Assembly (NCBI GenBank): GCA_963814985.1
Contig: CAWFFV010000114.1
Coordinates: 1-13,858 of the forward strand
Length of the DNA: 13,858 bases
Reading direction: 5' to 3'
Source of the DNA: CAWFFV01 sp963814985
GTDB lineage: Bacteria; Chloroflexota; Ktedonobacteria; Ktedonobacterales; Ktedonobacteraceae
Shown: positions 1 to 7,239 of the stretch, one piece after another
Position numbering within the stretch: the first letter of the stretch is position 1
How the letters are laid out: each line of letters starts with the position of its first letter
Translations under genes and position numbers: made by a program
Notes under the pieces: model-generated
What the model saw: the letters and a program-made list of their open reading frames with translations, nothing else
Databases searched by the model: none
What the model was told of the DNA's origin: nothing

Positions 1-18
1 ATACTAACCTGCATTCTC
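1..18. repeat. Left terminal inverted repeat of the IS630 element
   Basis: It pairs with 1132-1149 at 16 of 18 bases. The transposase stop codon (TAG, complement of CTA at 4-6) lies inside it. The TA at 2-3 is the presumed target duplication. Confidence 0.85.
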
Positions 19-1079
19 GCATGCAACACGAATATGCGGGAAATAAGTTAGAGAACGAACAGTAGTAGTTTCAGATGATAACTCATTCAAAGCGGTACAC
101 AGATGATCCTGGAGAGCATCGAGTGATGGGAAAATACGGTTAGAAAAATGTTTCTCGCGTAGTTCCTCCCATATATGCTCAACAGCATTGACTTCAGGAC
201 TATACGGTGGTTGAAATATGAGACGAATATTCTCAGGAAGCTGCAAATGCTGTGAACGATGCCAACTTGCTCCATCAACTTGCATGATAATAAAAGAATG
301 AGAATATTCTTTTGAAACATATTCAAGAAATATTGTCATCATGTCTGTATTAGCCGTTGGTAAGATAAGAGAGAGCAATTTCCCTGCTTTTGGATCAACA
401 GCAGCAAAAGCGTAGATAGCTTGACGAACTATCTGTTGGGGTGTACAAGGTCTCATATCAGATGGTGCCCAACAACGCTGTGGTCGGGTAATTCGACCAA
501 AACGTGCCTCGTCTTGTACCATGAAGAGCACTGGTCGATGGTCATCCTGCTTTCGATCGTTCTGTGCTTCTTGTATCAATGTTGGGAGTTTTTTTTAAAG
601 TCTTCTTGCGCCTCTTTATCGGCTTTTGGATGCCGTGAACGAGGAAGTATCTTTCGCCAGTTATGCCGCGCCAAAAGTCGATAGATCGTGGTTTCGTGGG
701 TCTGATGACCAATTTGCTCTTCATACGCTTGATGTATCACTCTTGTGGTTGTCAGCTCTCCTCTTTCAGCTTTCTCCCAAAATGGGGCCAAGAACCTCTC
801 TTCTTCTTCTCTTGTAAGATACTCATGATAACGTCCACCACACTGTTTTATTTCAATTGCCTGAATACCCTCTCGGTTATAGCGTGAAATGATTTTCTGT
901 ACAAGACTCTTTGATACACCTATACTTTTTGCAATATCTTCTGCTTTACGAGGGTATATCAATGCAGTATACACTATTTGCCATCTCATAAGCTGTTTTG
1001 TATCTTTAGACTCTTTTATCTTTTCTTTAACTTGTTCTTGCGTTAAATGATTTGCTGCTCTTGTAATAGATCCCATCAT
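4..1079 (-). CDS. IS630-type DDE transposase made by -1 frameshift
   Basis: Frame A runs from an ATG at 1079 (GGGGAG just upstream; a second ATG at 1076 is better spaced) to a TGA near 576. It holds the helix-turn-helix part, including a motif like DIAKSIGVSKSLVQKII. Frame B runs from about 600 to a TAG at 4-6 and holds the catalytic domain. The three acidic residues are visible: the Asp of FMVQDEARFGR, the Asp of IIMQVDGASWH and the Glu of NAVEHIWEEL. The frames overlap at an A-run and join by a -1 shift, giving a protein of about 358 residues, a usual IS630 length. The stop codon is the first triplet of the element itself, so coding runs into the terminal repeat. Neither frame has another disruption, so the element may be active. 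Confidence 0.88.
588..594 (-). promoter_or_regulatory. -1 ribosomal frameshift site, A_AAA_AAC
   Basis: On the minus strand a run of eight A followed by C lies in the overlap of the two transposase frames. In the zero frame of the upstream frame it reads A_AAA_AAC, the textbook X_XXY_YYZ heptamer. Tandem slippage by one base leads exactly into the catalytic frame, where the next codon is CTC. Upstream-frame translation without slippage ends six codons after the AAC region at a TGA near 576. The correct phase of the heptamer makes programmed frameshifting much more likely than a random deletion. No obvious downstream pseudoknot was worked out. Confidence 0.75.
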
Positions 1080-1131
1080 CTTCTCCCCTCTCCCAGAGAT
1101 CAATTTCTTTTCACTCTAGCATATTTCACAG

Positions 1132-1149
1132 GAGAAGGCAAGTTAGTAT
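1132..1149. repeat. Right terminal inverted repeat of the IS630 element, with TA target copy
   Basis: This is the partner of bases 1-18. Read on the minus strand it starts ATACTAACTTGC, against ATACTAACCTGC at the left end. Mismatches fall at positions 9 and 13 of the repeat. The TA at 1147-1148 is the presumed target duplication, and the matching TA is at 2-3. Confidence 0.85.
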
Positions 1150-1422
1150 CAAATAAAGTATAACCGATTTTATGACATTGTCAAGGTGTCCACGAAACTG
1201 TTCAGACTTGACCTCTCTGAGTGCCTCTGTTGTTGCTACATGAATGTTCTCGCGGATAGCAGATATGGCAGATGGGATGAATGGTGATGAGAATCTCCGT
1301 GCTACGCTCAAGATCACATTTTTCACGTTCATCTCATCTTCTATCACTAGAGTATAGATCCGAGATTACAACAGGAAATGGTGCAAGAACCATCGTTTTT
1401 TTGATCGATTGGAGTACGTGTC
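1150..1422. other. Intergenic stretch with an unassigned ORF remnant
   Basis: No recognisable gene. A minus-strand open frame enters from a GTG near 1347 (or an ATG at about 1332) and reads through the IS630 boundary into the element, so its native 3' end, if it was a gene, has been removed by the insertion. Its peptide (for example VARRFSSPFIPSAISAIREN) matches no family I recognise and has no clear ribosome binding site. At 1378-1402 there is a short hairpin with a T-run, listed separately. The last 12 bases hold the ribosome binding site of the next gene (GGAG at 1411). Confidence 0.4.
1378..1402 (+). terminator. Weak hairpin plus T7 run
   Basis: ATGGT (1378-1382) and ACCAT (1389-1393) form a 5-bp stem with a 6-base loop, followed after CG by seven T residues (1396-1402). 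The layout is that of a Rho-independent terminator on the plus strand, but the stem is short and low in GC, and no plus-strand gene is seen upstream. It could be a remnant or chance. Confidence 0.25.
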
Positions 1423-2578
1423 ATGACATCGGCGCACACGCCGTCGTTTTCGAATATTGCTGAGAAACCCACTCAACGCTTGCCGCTCATGCAGCGTGAT
1501 CCTTCATTCCCACCAGCCACACGCCCTCACCCATTCAAGGGTGGATGCTCTTTCCCCAACGCCTGTTTCTGGGAGGAACCTTTGTATACGCGGGCTTGCA
1601 AAAACTTACAGACCCCCACTTTTTCCAGAAAGCCAACCCAGACTATATTGGCAATCAAATTATTGGTTTTGCGCAGGATCTCCTCTGCATCTCATTTTGA
1701 TCAAAATCGTTTTGCCTCACGCCGTCTTGTTTGGATGGACGGTCGCTCTGGGCGAACTGGCAATCGGTCTGGGAAAATTGTTTGGCCTGCTTTTCCGTCC
1801 AGCGGCTTTCTTCCGGGATGGTGCTGAGCCTCCTCTTTTTCTTGACGGCCAGCTGGCATGTCTATCCCTACTTTTACGGAGCAGACATCGTTTTTGCCTT
1901 GAGCTGGCTCACGCTTTTTCTCATAGGACCCACTGGTACGGGACTTCCTACCTGTGATCTCTGGCTCCAACGGGTCTTCTTCCCCCTGGGTCTGTCCCAG
2001 AAAGGGCTGATCGCACGCTGCCTGGGGGTACTGATCCTGGGCAAGAATACCTGGCGCACGCTGGAGCCAGGCCTTCCCCAAAAAAATCACAGAACCAACG
2101 TTTTGCAGCTTTCCAGAAGCGGCGCACCTTCCTGCAAGGGCTGGCGGTCGGGGGCGTGAGCATGATCGGCCTGGCACTTGCAAGTTTCACCCTTCATCTC
2201 TTCGGGCGTCCAGGCACGACAGCCTCAAGCGGAGCGACAAGCAACGGAACCAATGGATTGGGAAGTCGCTCCGCTGGCACCACAATTGCTCAGGTCCAGG
2301 CGGTTCCAGAAAACAGTGCTTAACTTTTACCATTCCAGGCACGGGTGATCCTGGGTGCTGTCCATCTACCCAACCAGCAATTCGTCGCTTTCGACGCGAC
2401 CTGCACACACGCTGGCTGTGAAGTTGGCTACGATCCTGGCAGTGGGCATCTGGTTTGCCACCATCGAGCACAATATGATCCAACTCATCAAGCGACAGTT
2501 TTACAGGGGCCGGCACAACTACCGCTGACTGCTGTCAAGATTCATATCGATTTCACGGGAGCAATTATACTCGAATAG
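1423..2578 (+). pseudogene. DoxD-like membrane protein plus Tat-type Rieske protein, disrupted
   Basis: The start is the ATG at 1423, eight bases after GGAG. The protein can be followed only by changing frame. A hydrophobic DoxD/DoxX-like part comes first (GWMLFPQRLFLGGTFVYAGL near 1530; FGWTVALGELAIGLGKLFGL near 1725; GMVLSLLFFLTASWHVYPYF near 1817). Then a twin-arginine motif (RRTFLQGLAVGG near 2120) with a hydrophobic stretch leads into a Rieske domain (CTHAGC near 2400) that ends in a TAG at 2576-2578. Frame changes are near 1510, 1675, 1815, between about 1965 and 2085, near 2322 and near 2350. DoxD-type proteins are subunits of thiosulfate:quinone oxidoreductase, and Rieske domains carry a [2Fe-2S] cluster, so an electron-transfer role at the membrane is inferred for the ancestor. 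The second Rieske ligand motif, normally CxxH, reads C-H-H in an open frame, so the cluster site is damaged. It is unclear whether this was one fused gene or two adjacent genes. Confidence 0.75.
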
Positions 2579-2635
2579 TCTTCTTTGCTGACTATTCCCT
2601 GGGCATTGAAAACGGTCAGACGTGATTATACTAAG

Positions 2636-2669
2636 CAGACACGCTCTCGTGGCTATGAGAGCGTGTCTG
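2636..2669. terminator. Strong hairpin between convergent genes
   Basis: AGACACGCTCTC (2637-2648) and GAGAGCGTGTCT (2657-2668) are perfectly complementary with an 8-base loop. One further C-G pair extends the stem to 2636/2669. It lies between the stop of the Rieske relic (2578) and the stop of the P450 gene (2713), which converge, so a bidirectional terminator is the simplest reading. There is no clear T-run on either side, so it is not a canonical Rho-independent terminator. Confidence 0.6.
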
Positions 2670-2712
2670 TTCTCGCAACTTCGCTGATATTCCCGGAAAC
2701 CTGCCCTGCCAC

Positions 2713-4020
2713 TTATCGGGCAGAGACATGCATGCGAATACCGTTCATGGGTCTGCCAGTTGCACCATAGAATTGATAGATTTCCTGATCTGGCACCAAT
2801 GTAAGTGTATAGTTGCGCAAAATGTGCGAGACCATCGCCTTGATCTCGACCTGCGCAAAGTTGATGCCAATGCAGATGCGGGGACCTCCACCAAAGCCGA
2901 CGAGCGCATAGGGATGCTTTTTGTGCTCTTCACACGGCGAGGCGAAGCGATCAGGATCAAACGCCGTTGGATTTGCAAAAAGGTCTGGTAGCATATGGGA
3001 GGCCACGATAGAATAGAATGCCAGCGTTCCCTCCGGAACGTGATAGCCGTTGAAGACAAAGTCTTCGACCACGCCGCGTGGCCCGTTAGCAACTGGTGGA
3101 TAGAGCCGTTCGGCTTCACTGAGTGCATTGTCGAGCACCTTCAAGCGCTTGATATCTTCCAGGTCAGGATCAGCTTTCGTTCCAAGTATGGTAGCCTGTT
3201 CATCGAGGACACGCTCAGCATAGTCAGGATGCTGATTCAACAGATAGAGAAGCCATGCACTTAAGCTGGTTGAGGTTTCATGACCTGGACAAGCAGAATG
3301 TTCACATGTGCAATCAGTTGTTCATCACTCATAGCCTGACCTTGCTCATCGTGAGCCTGGACCAGCATCCCAAAGATATCATCAGTGGGATATCTACGCC
3401 GTTCCTCTATTTTGGGTAGGGAGCAGGCTTGGCAGTTCACCCTTGAGTTGAGTGAGTTGCTCATCGAAGTCCTTCTCGATGTAGCTACACGTGGTAGCAT
3501 GAGAATGCGTAGAAAGAGTTCACGGAAGTAATCTACCCTGGCCCTGCCTTGAGACCTGTGAGCGCCTCGGGGCCACATCGAAGGTGATCTTGCGTGCTTC
3601 TTCGTAGAGATCAACTTCGCTGGCTTCTGTCCAGGCGGCAACACGTTGACGAATGATGCAATTCATAAGTGGCAGGTAGCGATCCATGTAGCCCACAGTG
3701 AAAGCCGGGTTCATCATCTTGCGATGTTGCGCGTGCTCTGCACCATCCATAGTGAGCAGACCTCGACCAAAAAAGTCTGCCACAGCAAAAACGTTGCCCC
3801 AACCAATATAGTTTGAGAACTTCTGCCGATTATTCACCAGTACAAAGCGATTCGCCTCCGGCCCAACCAGATAAACGAGTTCATTATTGTCTAAGTAGGA
3901 TGCTCTGAAAATTGGCCCATACTGTTTATAGGCCTCTGTCAACAGTGGGCCAAGGCGCATTTGATAATCATCGGGCCAGGTGACAACAGGAATAGCCTCG
4001 TAAGGACGAATTTCACTCAT
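2713..4020 (-). pseudogene. Cytochrome P450, frameshifted
   Basis: The start is the ATG at 4020, preceded by AAGGAGAAG. Recognisable parts are the N-terminal region to a C-helix motif like AEHAQHRKMMNPAF, the I-helix GHETSTS (near 3280), the K-helix ExxR as EAER, and the heme-binding loop FGGGPRICIG with its Cys ligand. The total is close to 435 residues, a normal bacterial class size. No membrane anchor is apparent. The frame changes near 3568, 3540, 3487, 3415 and 3289. The last looks like loss of one base in front of the I-helix GHET, and the first like loss of one base within GCCGCC. All expected catalytic motifs survive. The gene lies 20 bases downstream of the SDR gene on the same strand, so the two were probably co-transcribed. 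The substrate cannot be told from sequence. It is either a decaying gene or an intact gene with sequencing indels. Confidence 0.85.
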
Positions 4021-4040
4021 AACTTCTTCTCCTTGTGTTT

Positions 4041-5049
4041 TCAGGCAGAGATATAGCGATTGTTACGGTACCATGCAACCTCGTCGCGCATGGTTTCCTC
4101 AAAGGGGCGAAATGTGGCTCCCAGTTCTCGTATGGCTTTATCTGAGACGACCGTATGCTTGAGATGCAAGATATGGACACTTTCACGTGAGACAAGTACC
4201 GACTGGCCAGTAATACGTCCCAGAAATTCGGCTCCTGCCGCATAAGCCAGGCTAAGAGCATAAGGAATATGGAGTCTGGGTGCGGGAACACCAGACGTCC
4301 GTTCCAGGCTCTTGAGGATATCCGGCATAGAGATATAGCCGCTACCTACAATATAGCGCTCTCCGCTCTTACCTTTGTCTACGGCAGCAAGCATGGCCAG
4401 TGCGACATCACGTGCATCCACAGTACTTAGTCCGCCATCAATAATTCCTGGTATTTTGCGTGCGAGAAAGTCCTGCACGAGGCGACCAGTACTGGTTGGT
4501 CCACTATCTCCCGGCCCAACATCGCAGTTGGCAAAATGAGCACAACTGGCAACGTATGCGTCCTGAGAAAAGTTGCGATAGCCTCTTCAGCAAGAACCTT
4601 ACTTTTGAAGTAGAGGTTCTTGAGTTGTTGAGTATCGGGCAACGTCAGGATATTCTCTCTCAGGGGCGTTATCAGGTTTGTGACCAATGACACCAGATGA
4701 ACTAACATAGATGACCTTCTTGACACCCCGCTTTTCGGCCTCTGCCAGCAACGCCATCGTTCCTTTGACGTTGACCTGCTCAAGCATCTTCCAATGATCC
4801 CCAGGCTGATAATAGTCACGGAAGGAGGCCGCTGCGTGGAAGAGGATATCGCATCCCTCTAACTGGGCTGCAAAGCCCTCGAACATTCTGCATATCACCC
4901 GTCACGATTGTCACGGGAAGATCGGCAAACAACTGCTCGGCTTTCTGACGAGAGCGGGCCAGTACCTTGACCTCATAGCCCTGACCAACGAGAAGATGAA
5001 CAAGATTATAGCCAAGTAGTCCTGTGCTGCCAGTTACTAATGTTTGCAT
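4041..5049 (-). pseudogene. NAD(P)-dependent SDR / epimerase-like reductase, frameshifted
   Basis: This is an extended short-chain dehydrogenase of the dihydroflavonol-4-reductase / HpnA-like kind. The N-terminus has the nucleotide-binding GSTGLLG (residues 7-13), followed by an acidic GDM and then HAAAS. The SSSG motif is near 4700, the YxxxK active site (YFKSK) near 4605, and a C-terminal substrate domain ends with WYRNNRYISA. The length is about 336 residues, typical for the family. The ATG at 5049 follows AGAAGGGA. The frame changes near 4885, 4670 and 4515. At the last site GGGCCGGGAG is one C short of the GGC-CCG-GGA that restores MLGPGDSGPTSTGRL. It probably forms an operon with the P450 downstream. 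A palindromic operator candidate lies at 5068-5086. The substrate is unknown. Confidence 0.82.
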
Positions 5050-5067
5050 AGGTTATCCCTTCTTTTT

Positions 5068-5086
5068 ATGAATGAAGTTCATTCAT
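5068..5086. promoter_or_regulatory. Palindromic operator candidate (TetR-like)
   Basis: ATGAATGA (5068-5075) and TCATTCAT (5079-5086) are perfect inverted repeats around a 3-base centre. The site ends 19 bases upstream of the SDR start codon on the minus strand, a position where a bound repressor would block transcription. The TGAATGA/TCATTCA arms resemble operators of TetR-family regulators such as the fatty-acid regulator FadR of Bacillus, whose site has the same arms with a slightly longer centre (from memory). No TetR gene is in the window. Confidence 0.55.
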
Positions 5087-5216
5087 TTAGCTATCAAAAA
5101 GAACTACGTTGTAGCGCTCTGAAAGTTGCAGTAAAATTGATATCCCTTTTCGTCAGGTTTTTCATAATGCTCATGATCATTTTATTGGGCACACAGTCTT
5201 CTTCTTTATCACGTAA

Positions 5217-5408
5217 ACGCGTGCAGAAAGCCCCGTTGCCTTTAGGCCGGGGAATTTGACAGACTTCAACGCTTTTCGCGGTGATGCACTCGGAGGAATG
5301 GGAGTATGGCTGCTCTGGTTCGTTGTGCTGTTCCTTTCAGGCTATATGAAGAAGAGATCTGCGGCGAAATCGTTATCCAACGCGAATTCTGGATCAGCAG
5401 CTCACTGA
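5217..5408 (+). pseudogene. C-terminal fragment of an unidentified membrane protein
   Basis: An open frame without a convincing start codon ends at the TGA 5406-5408. From about 5262 it encodes a soluble lead (DFNAFRGDALGG), one hydrophobic segment (VWLLWFVVLFLSGY) and a basic, Ser/Ala-rich tail beginning MKKRSAAKS. This looks like the last transmembrane helix and cytoplasmic tail of a membrane protein whose 5' part is missing. It starts immediately after the IS200/IS605-like hairpin, which would fit truncation by an insertion. The family is not recognised, and it could also be a chance frame. Confidence 0.3.
5231..5252 (+). repeat. GC hairpin resembling an IS200/IS605 right end
   Basis: CCCCG (5231-5235) pairs with CGGGG (5248-5252). 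Inside it, GCC pairs with GGC across a TTTA loop, with a TT bulge. The sequence continues GGGGAATTTGAC. In frame it encodes a tail K-A-P-L-P-L-G-R-G-I then stop. A GCCCCG-type hairpin that also encodes the last residues of TnpB is typical of IS200/IS605 right ends, so this may be a remnant of one. No TnpB body is found upstream, so a simple terminator is an alternative. Confidence 0.3.
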
Positions 5409-5413
5409 GATCA

Positions 5414-5455
5414 AACATGGGGATGCGATCAGTACCTTTTACGCATCTCCATGTT
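5414..5455. terminator. Hairpin downstream of the bio operon
   Basis: AACATGGGGATGCG (5414-5427) and CGCATCTCCATGTT (5442-5455) pair at 13 of 14 positions around a 14-base loop. It lies 13 bases after the bioB stop codon on the minus strand. There is no T-run on the exit side, so the termination mechanism is uncertain, but placement and stem strength suggest an operon end or mRNA 3' stabiliser. Confidence 0.5.
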
Positions 5456-5467
5456 GCCTCACTCTTA

Positions 5468-6477
5468 TCAGCTTGAGGCTTCTGCAGGCTGTGCTATCAT
5501 CTCCGCGTGCTCCTTAATCTCAAAACCCAGATCTTCGATCATCTGCCAGGTCTCCTGATAGTCTTGTCCCTGGGTAGTCAGATAGCCCGAAACGAAGACC
5601 GAATTGGCCGGGTACAAAGCCAGTGGTTGCAGTGAACGCAGGTGAACCTCGCGTCCCGCAGAGACACAATCTCCTCGGATGCGATTCAACAAGCGCATCA
5701 GACAGAGGATCTTCAGGCAGTCATAAGGTTTCAAGTAGTTGAGACCTTCATCAGGTGTACCAGGGATAGCCAGCAAGAAGTTGACGGGAATTGATTGGGG
5801 GCGTAACTCACGCAAAGCAAGCGCAACATCGATAATATCTGCTTCCGTCTCACCTTGCCCAAAGATAGCTCCGGTGCACAGTTGCAGACCCACACGACGT
5901 GCTGCCAATAACGTGTCCACTCGATCCTGATAGGTATGTGTGGTACAAACCTGCGGGTAGTAGCGCTCGCTAGTATTGAGATTGTGGTTGAGTTGCTCAA
6001 CTCCAGCATCGTAAAGACGCTGCGCTTTTTCTTCCGAAATCATACCCACAGTACAACAGACACCAATGTCAACTTCCTCCTTAATACGGCGTACTGCGTT
6101 TGCGATGTGATCTATCTCGCGATCTGTGGCTCCGCGTGTGCTAATCGCAATGCAATAGCGCAGCTATTGTGTGCAGCCTTGGCACGTCTGGCTCCCTCTA
6201 AGAGTTTCTGCTGGCTCACAAGGGGATATTTTTCAATATCGGCTGTCGAGATTTTGGATTGTGAGCAGTAGTGACAATCCTCTGGACACAGACCACTTTT
6301 GGCGTTGATGAGCATATGCAGGTGAACACTTTTCCCACAAAAGTGATATCTGACCTGATAGGCAGCGTCCAGTAACTCTAAAATGCGCTGATCCGGACAG
6401 TGTAGTATGCTCTGACATTCCTCGTGAGAGAGCGTTTGTCCCTCAATAGATTTGTCGGCTAAAGTCTGGAATTTCAA
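5468..6477 (-). pseudogene. bioB: Biotin synthase BioB, one frame disruption
   Basis: A radical-SAM enzyme that inserts sulfur into dethiobiotin, the last step of biotin synthesis. The start is TTG at 6477 with AAAGGAG seven bases upstream; no ATG fits. The [4Fe-4S] ligands are C64, C68 and C71 in GLCPEDCHYC. The second-cluster region is readable as RYCIAISTRG, GVCCTVGM and QLCTGAIFGQGE, and NSVFVSGYLTTQG is near the C-terminus. The length is about 336 residues, as in the family. The frame breaks once near 6160: AAT AGC TG-CGC TAT lacks one base between Ser and Arg-Tyr-Cys. Without correction the product stops after 121 residues and would be inactive. It is the last gene of the bioFADB operon, 55 bases after bioD. 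Confidence 0.9.
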
Positions 6478-6532
6478 TTGTTGTCTCCTTTAGATAAAAA
6501 GACGCTCTGATGGATATCCCAGATGATGCACT

Positions 6533-7239
6533 TCAGTGAGCGTAAATAGCTTCCAGCAGCTCATCAATGTCAAGTTGCTCACCGAGGGAACGCCGTACAT
6601 CCAGGGTGACTTTATGGCTATAAGAAATTTCTCCGAGTAGGGGAGAGCTTTTCCCCAGCGACGAAGCGCATCCGCATTGGTCCGCATCGCCAGTTGATCA
6701 GTCGGCTGTGTATGGTTTAATACAATTCCTAGCACATGACTACGTGTGTGAGCAACCGTCACGGTGAGCGCTGTGTGATTGATGGTGCCTAAGATGTTGC
6801 GTGCCACAATCAGGATAGGCAAACCCAACGCAACAGCCATATCATGCATACTAAGTTGTTGAGTCAGCGGCACTAACAATCCTCCAGCTCCCTCAACCAG
6901 CACAATATCATGTTCCGCGCAAAGCCGCTCATAGCATTGGCAAATGTGGTGCATATCAATGGTGATGCCCTCCAACTCGGCAGCTATGGCTGGTGCAAGC
7001 GGCTCTCGCAAGGTGTATGGTGTCACCAGTTCCTGTGAGGCTGCACAACCGGAGATCTGACGTAAGAAGAGGGAATATTGCGGTTGCAGGTGACCATCTT
7101 CCACTGGACAACCTGTCTCGACAGGTTTCATCACTCCCACATGTAAACCACGACTGCGTAGCGCGCAGGCAAGCGCTGCAGTGACCATGGTTTTTCCAAC
7201 ACCTGTATCTGTTCCTGTAATGAAACAACCTTTGTTCAC
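6533..7239 (-). pseudogene. bioD: Dethiobiotin synthetase BioD, frame broken near the C-terminus
   Basis: An ATP-dependent carboxylase that closes the ureido ring of 7,8-diaminononanoate to give dethiobiotin. I choose GTG at 7239 as start, because AGGAG lies five bases upstream and the codon overlaps the bioA stop as GTGA. The upstream extension in frame (VTYELDKHDC) belongs to bioA. Seen are the P-loop GTDTGVGKT, the KPVETGC motif, LVEGAGGLLVPL and a late NHTQP. An indel near 6645 diverts the frame. Restoring it gives APLLGEISYSH and a natural stop at 6533-6535, about 235 residues in total. The uncorrected frame replaces the last 35 residues with an unrelated tail ending at 6490, so partial function is not excluded. 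Confidence 0.88.
7236..7239 (-). promoter_or_regulatory. GTGA stop/start overlap of bioA and bioD
   Basis: On the minus strand the bases GTGA contain the bioD start GTG and the reconstructed bioA stop TGA. A four-base overlap of this kind usually couples translation of the two genes. It also argues that the bioA frame really ends here and that the apparent read-through of one frame into bioD is not a native fusion. Confidence 0.6.

Larger units (their letters stand above)
4..1146 (-). mobile_element. IS630-family insertion sequence, complete
   Basis: The ends are imperfect inverted repeats: bases 1-18 match the reverse complement of 1132-1149 at 16 of 18 positions, with the tips reading CTAAC and GTTAG. 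A TA dinucleotide flanks each tip (2-3 and 1147-1148), as expected for IS630/Tc1-type insertion, which duplicates a TA target. The interior is filled by a minus-strand DDE transposase in two overlapping frames. The element is about 1.14 kb, normal for IS630. The symmetrical A and T just outside the TA copies may be chance. The window opens almost exactly at the left end, so the left flank cannot be inspected. Confidence 0.9.
5087..5467. other. Gene-poor stretch between the SDR and bioB genes
   Basis: No complete gene is supported. From right to left it holds a long hairpin after bioB (5414-5455), the C-terminal fragment of a plus-strand membrane protein (to 5408), a GC-rich hairpin (5231-5252) and about 130 bases of AT-rich sequence in which I see nothing definite beyond the upstream region of the SDR gene. 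Confidence 0.5.

Noticed and set aside
1126..1347. A small gene truncated by the IS630 insertion
   Set aside because: The open frame has no ribosome binding site and no recognisable family; its length is within chance. It is mentioned only as a remnant in the gap entry.
1701..2516. Long minus-strand open frames opposite the DoxD/Rieske relic
   Set aside because: They are Pro/Arg/Gly-rich shadows of a GC-rich coding region, with no recognisable domain and no ribosome binding site, while the plus strand shows clear DoxD-like and Rieske sequence.
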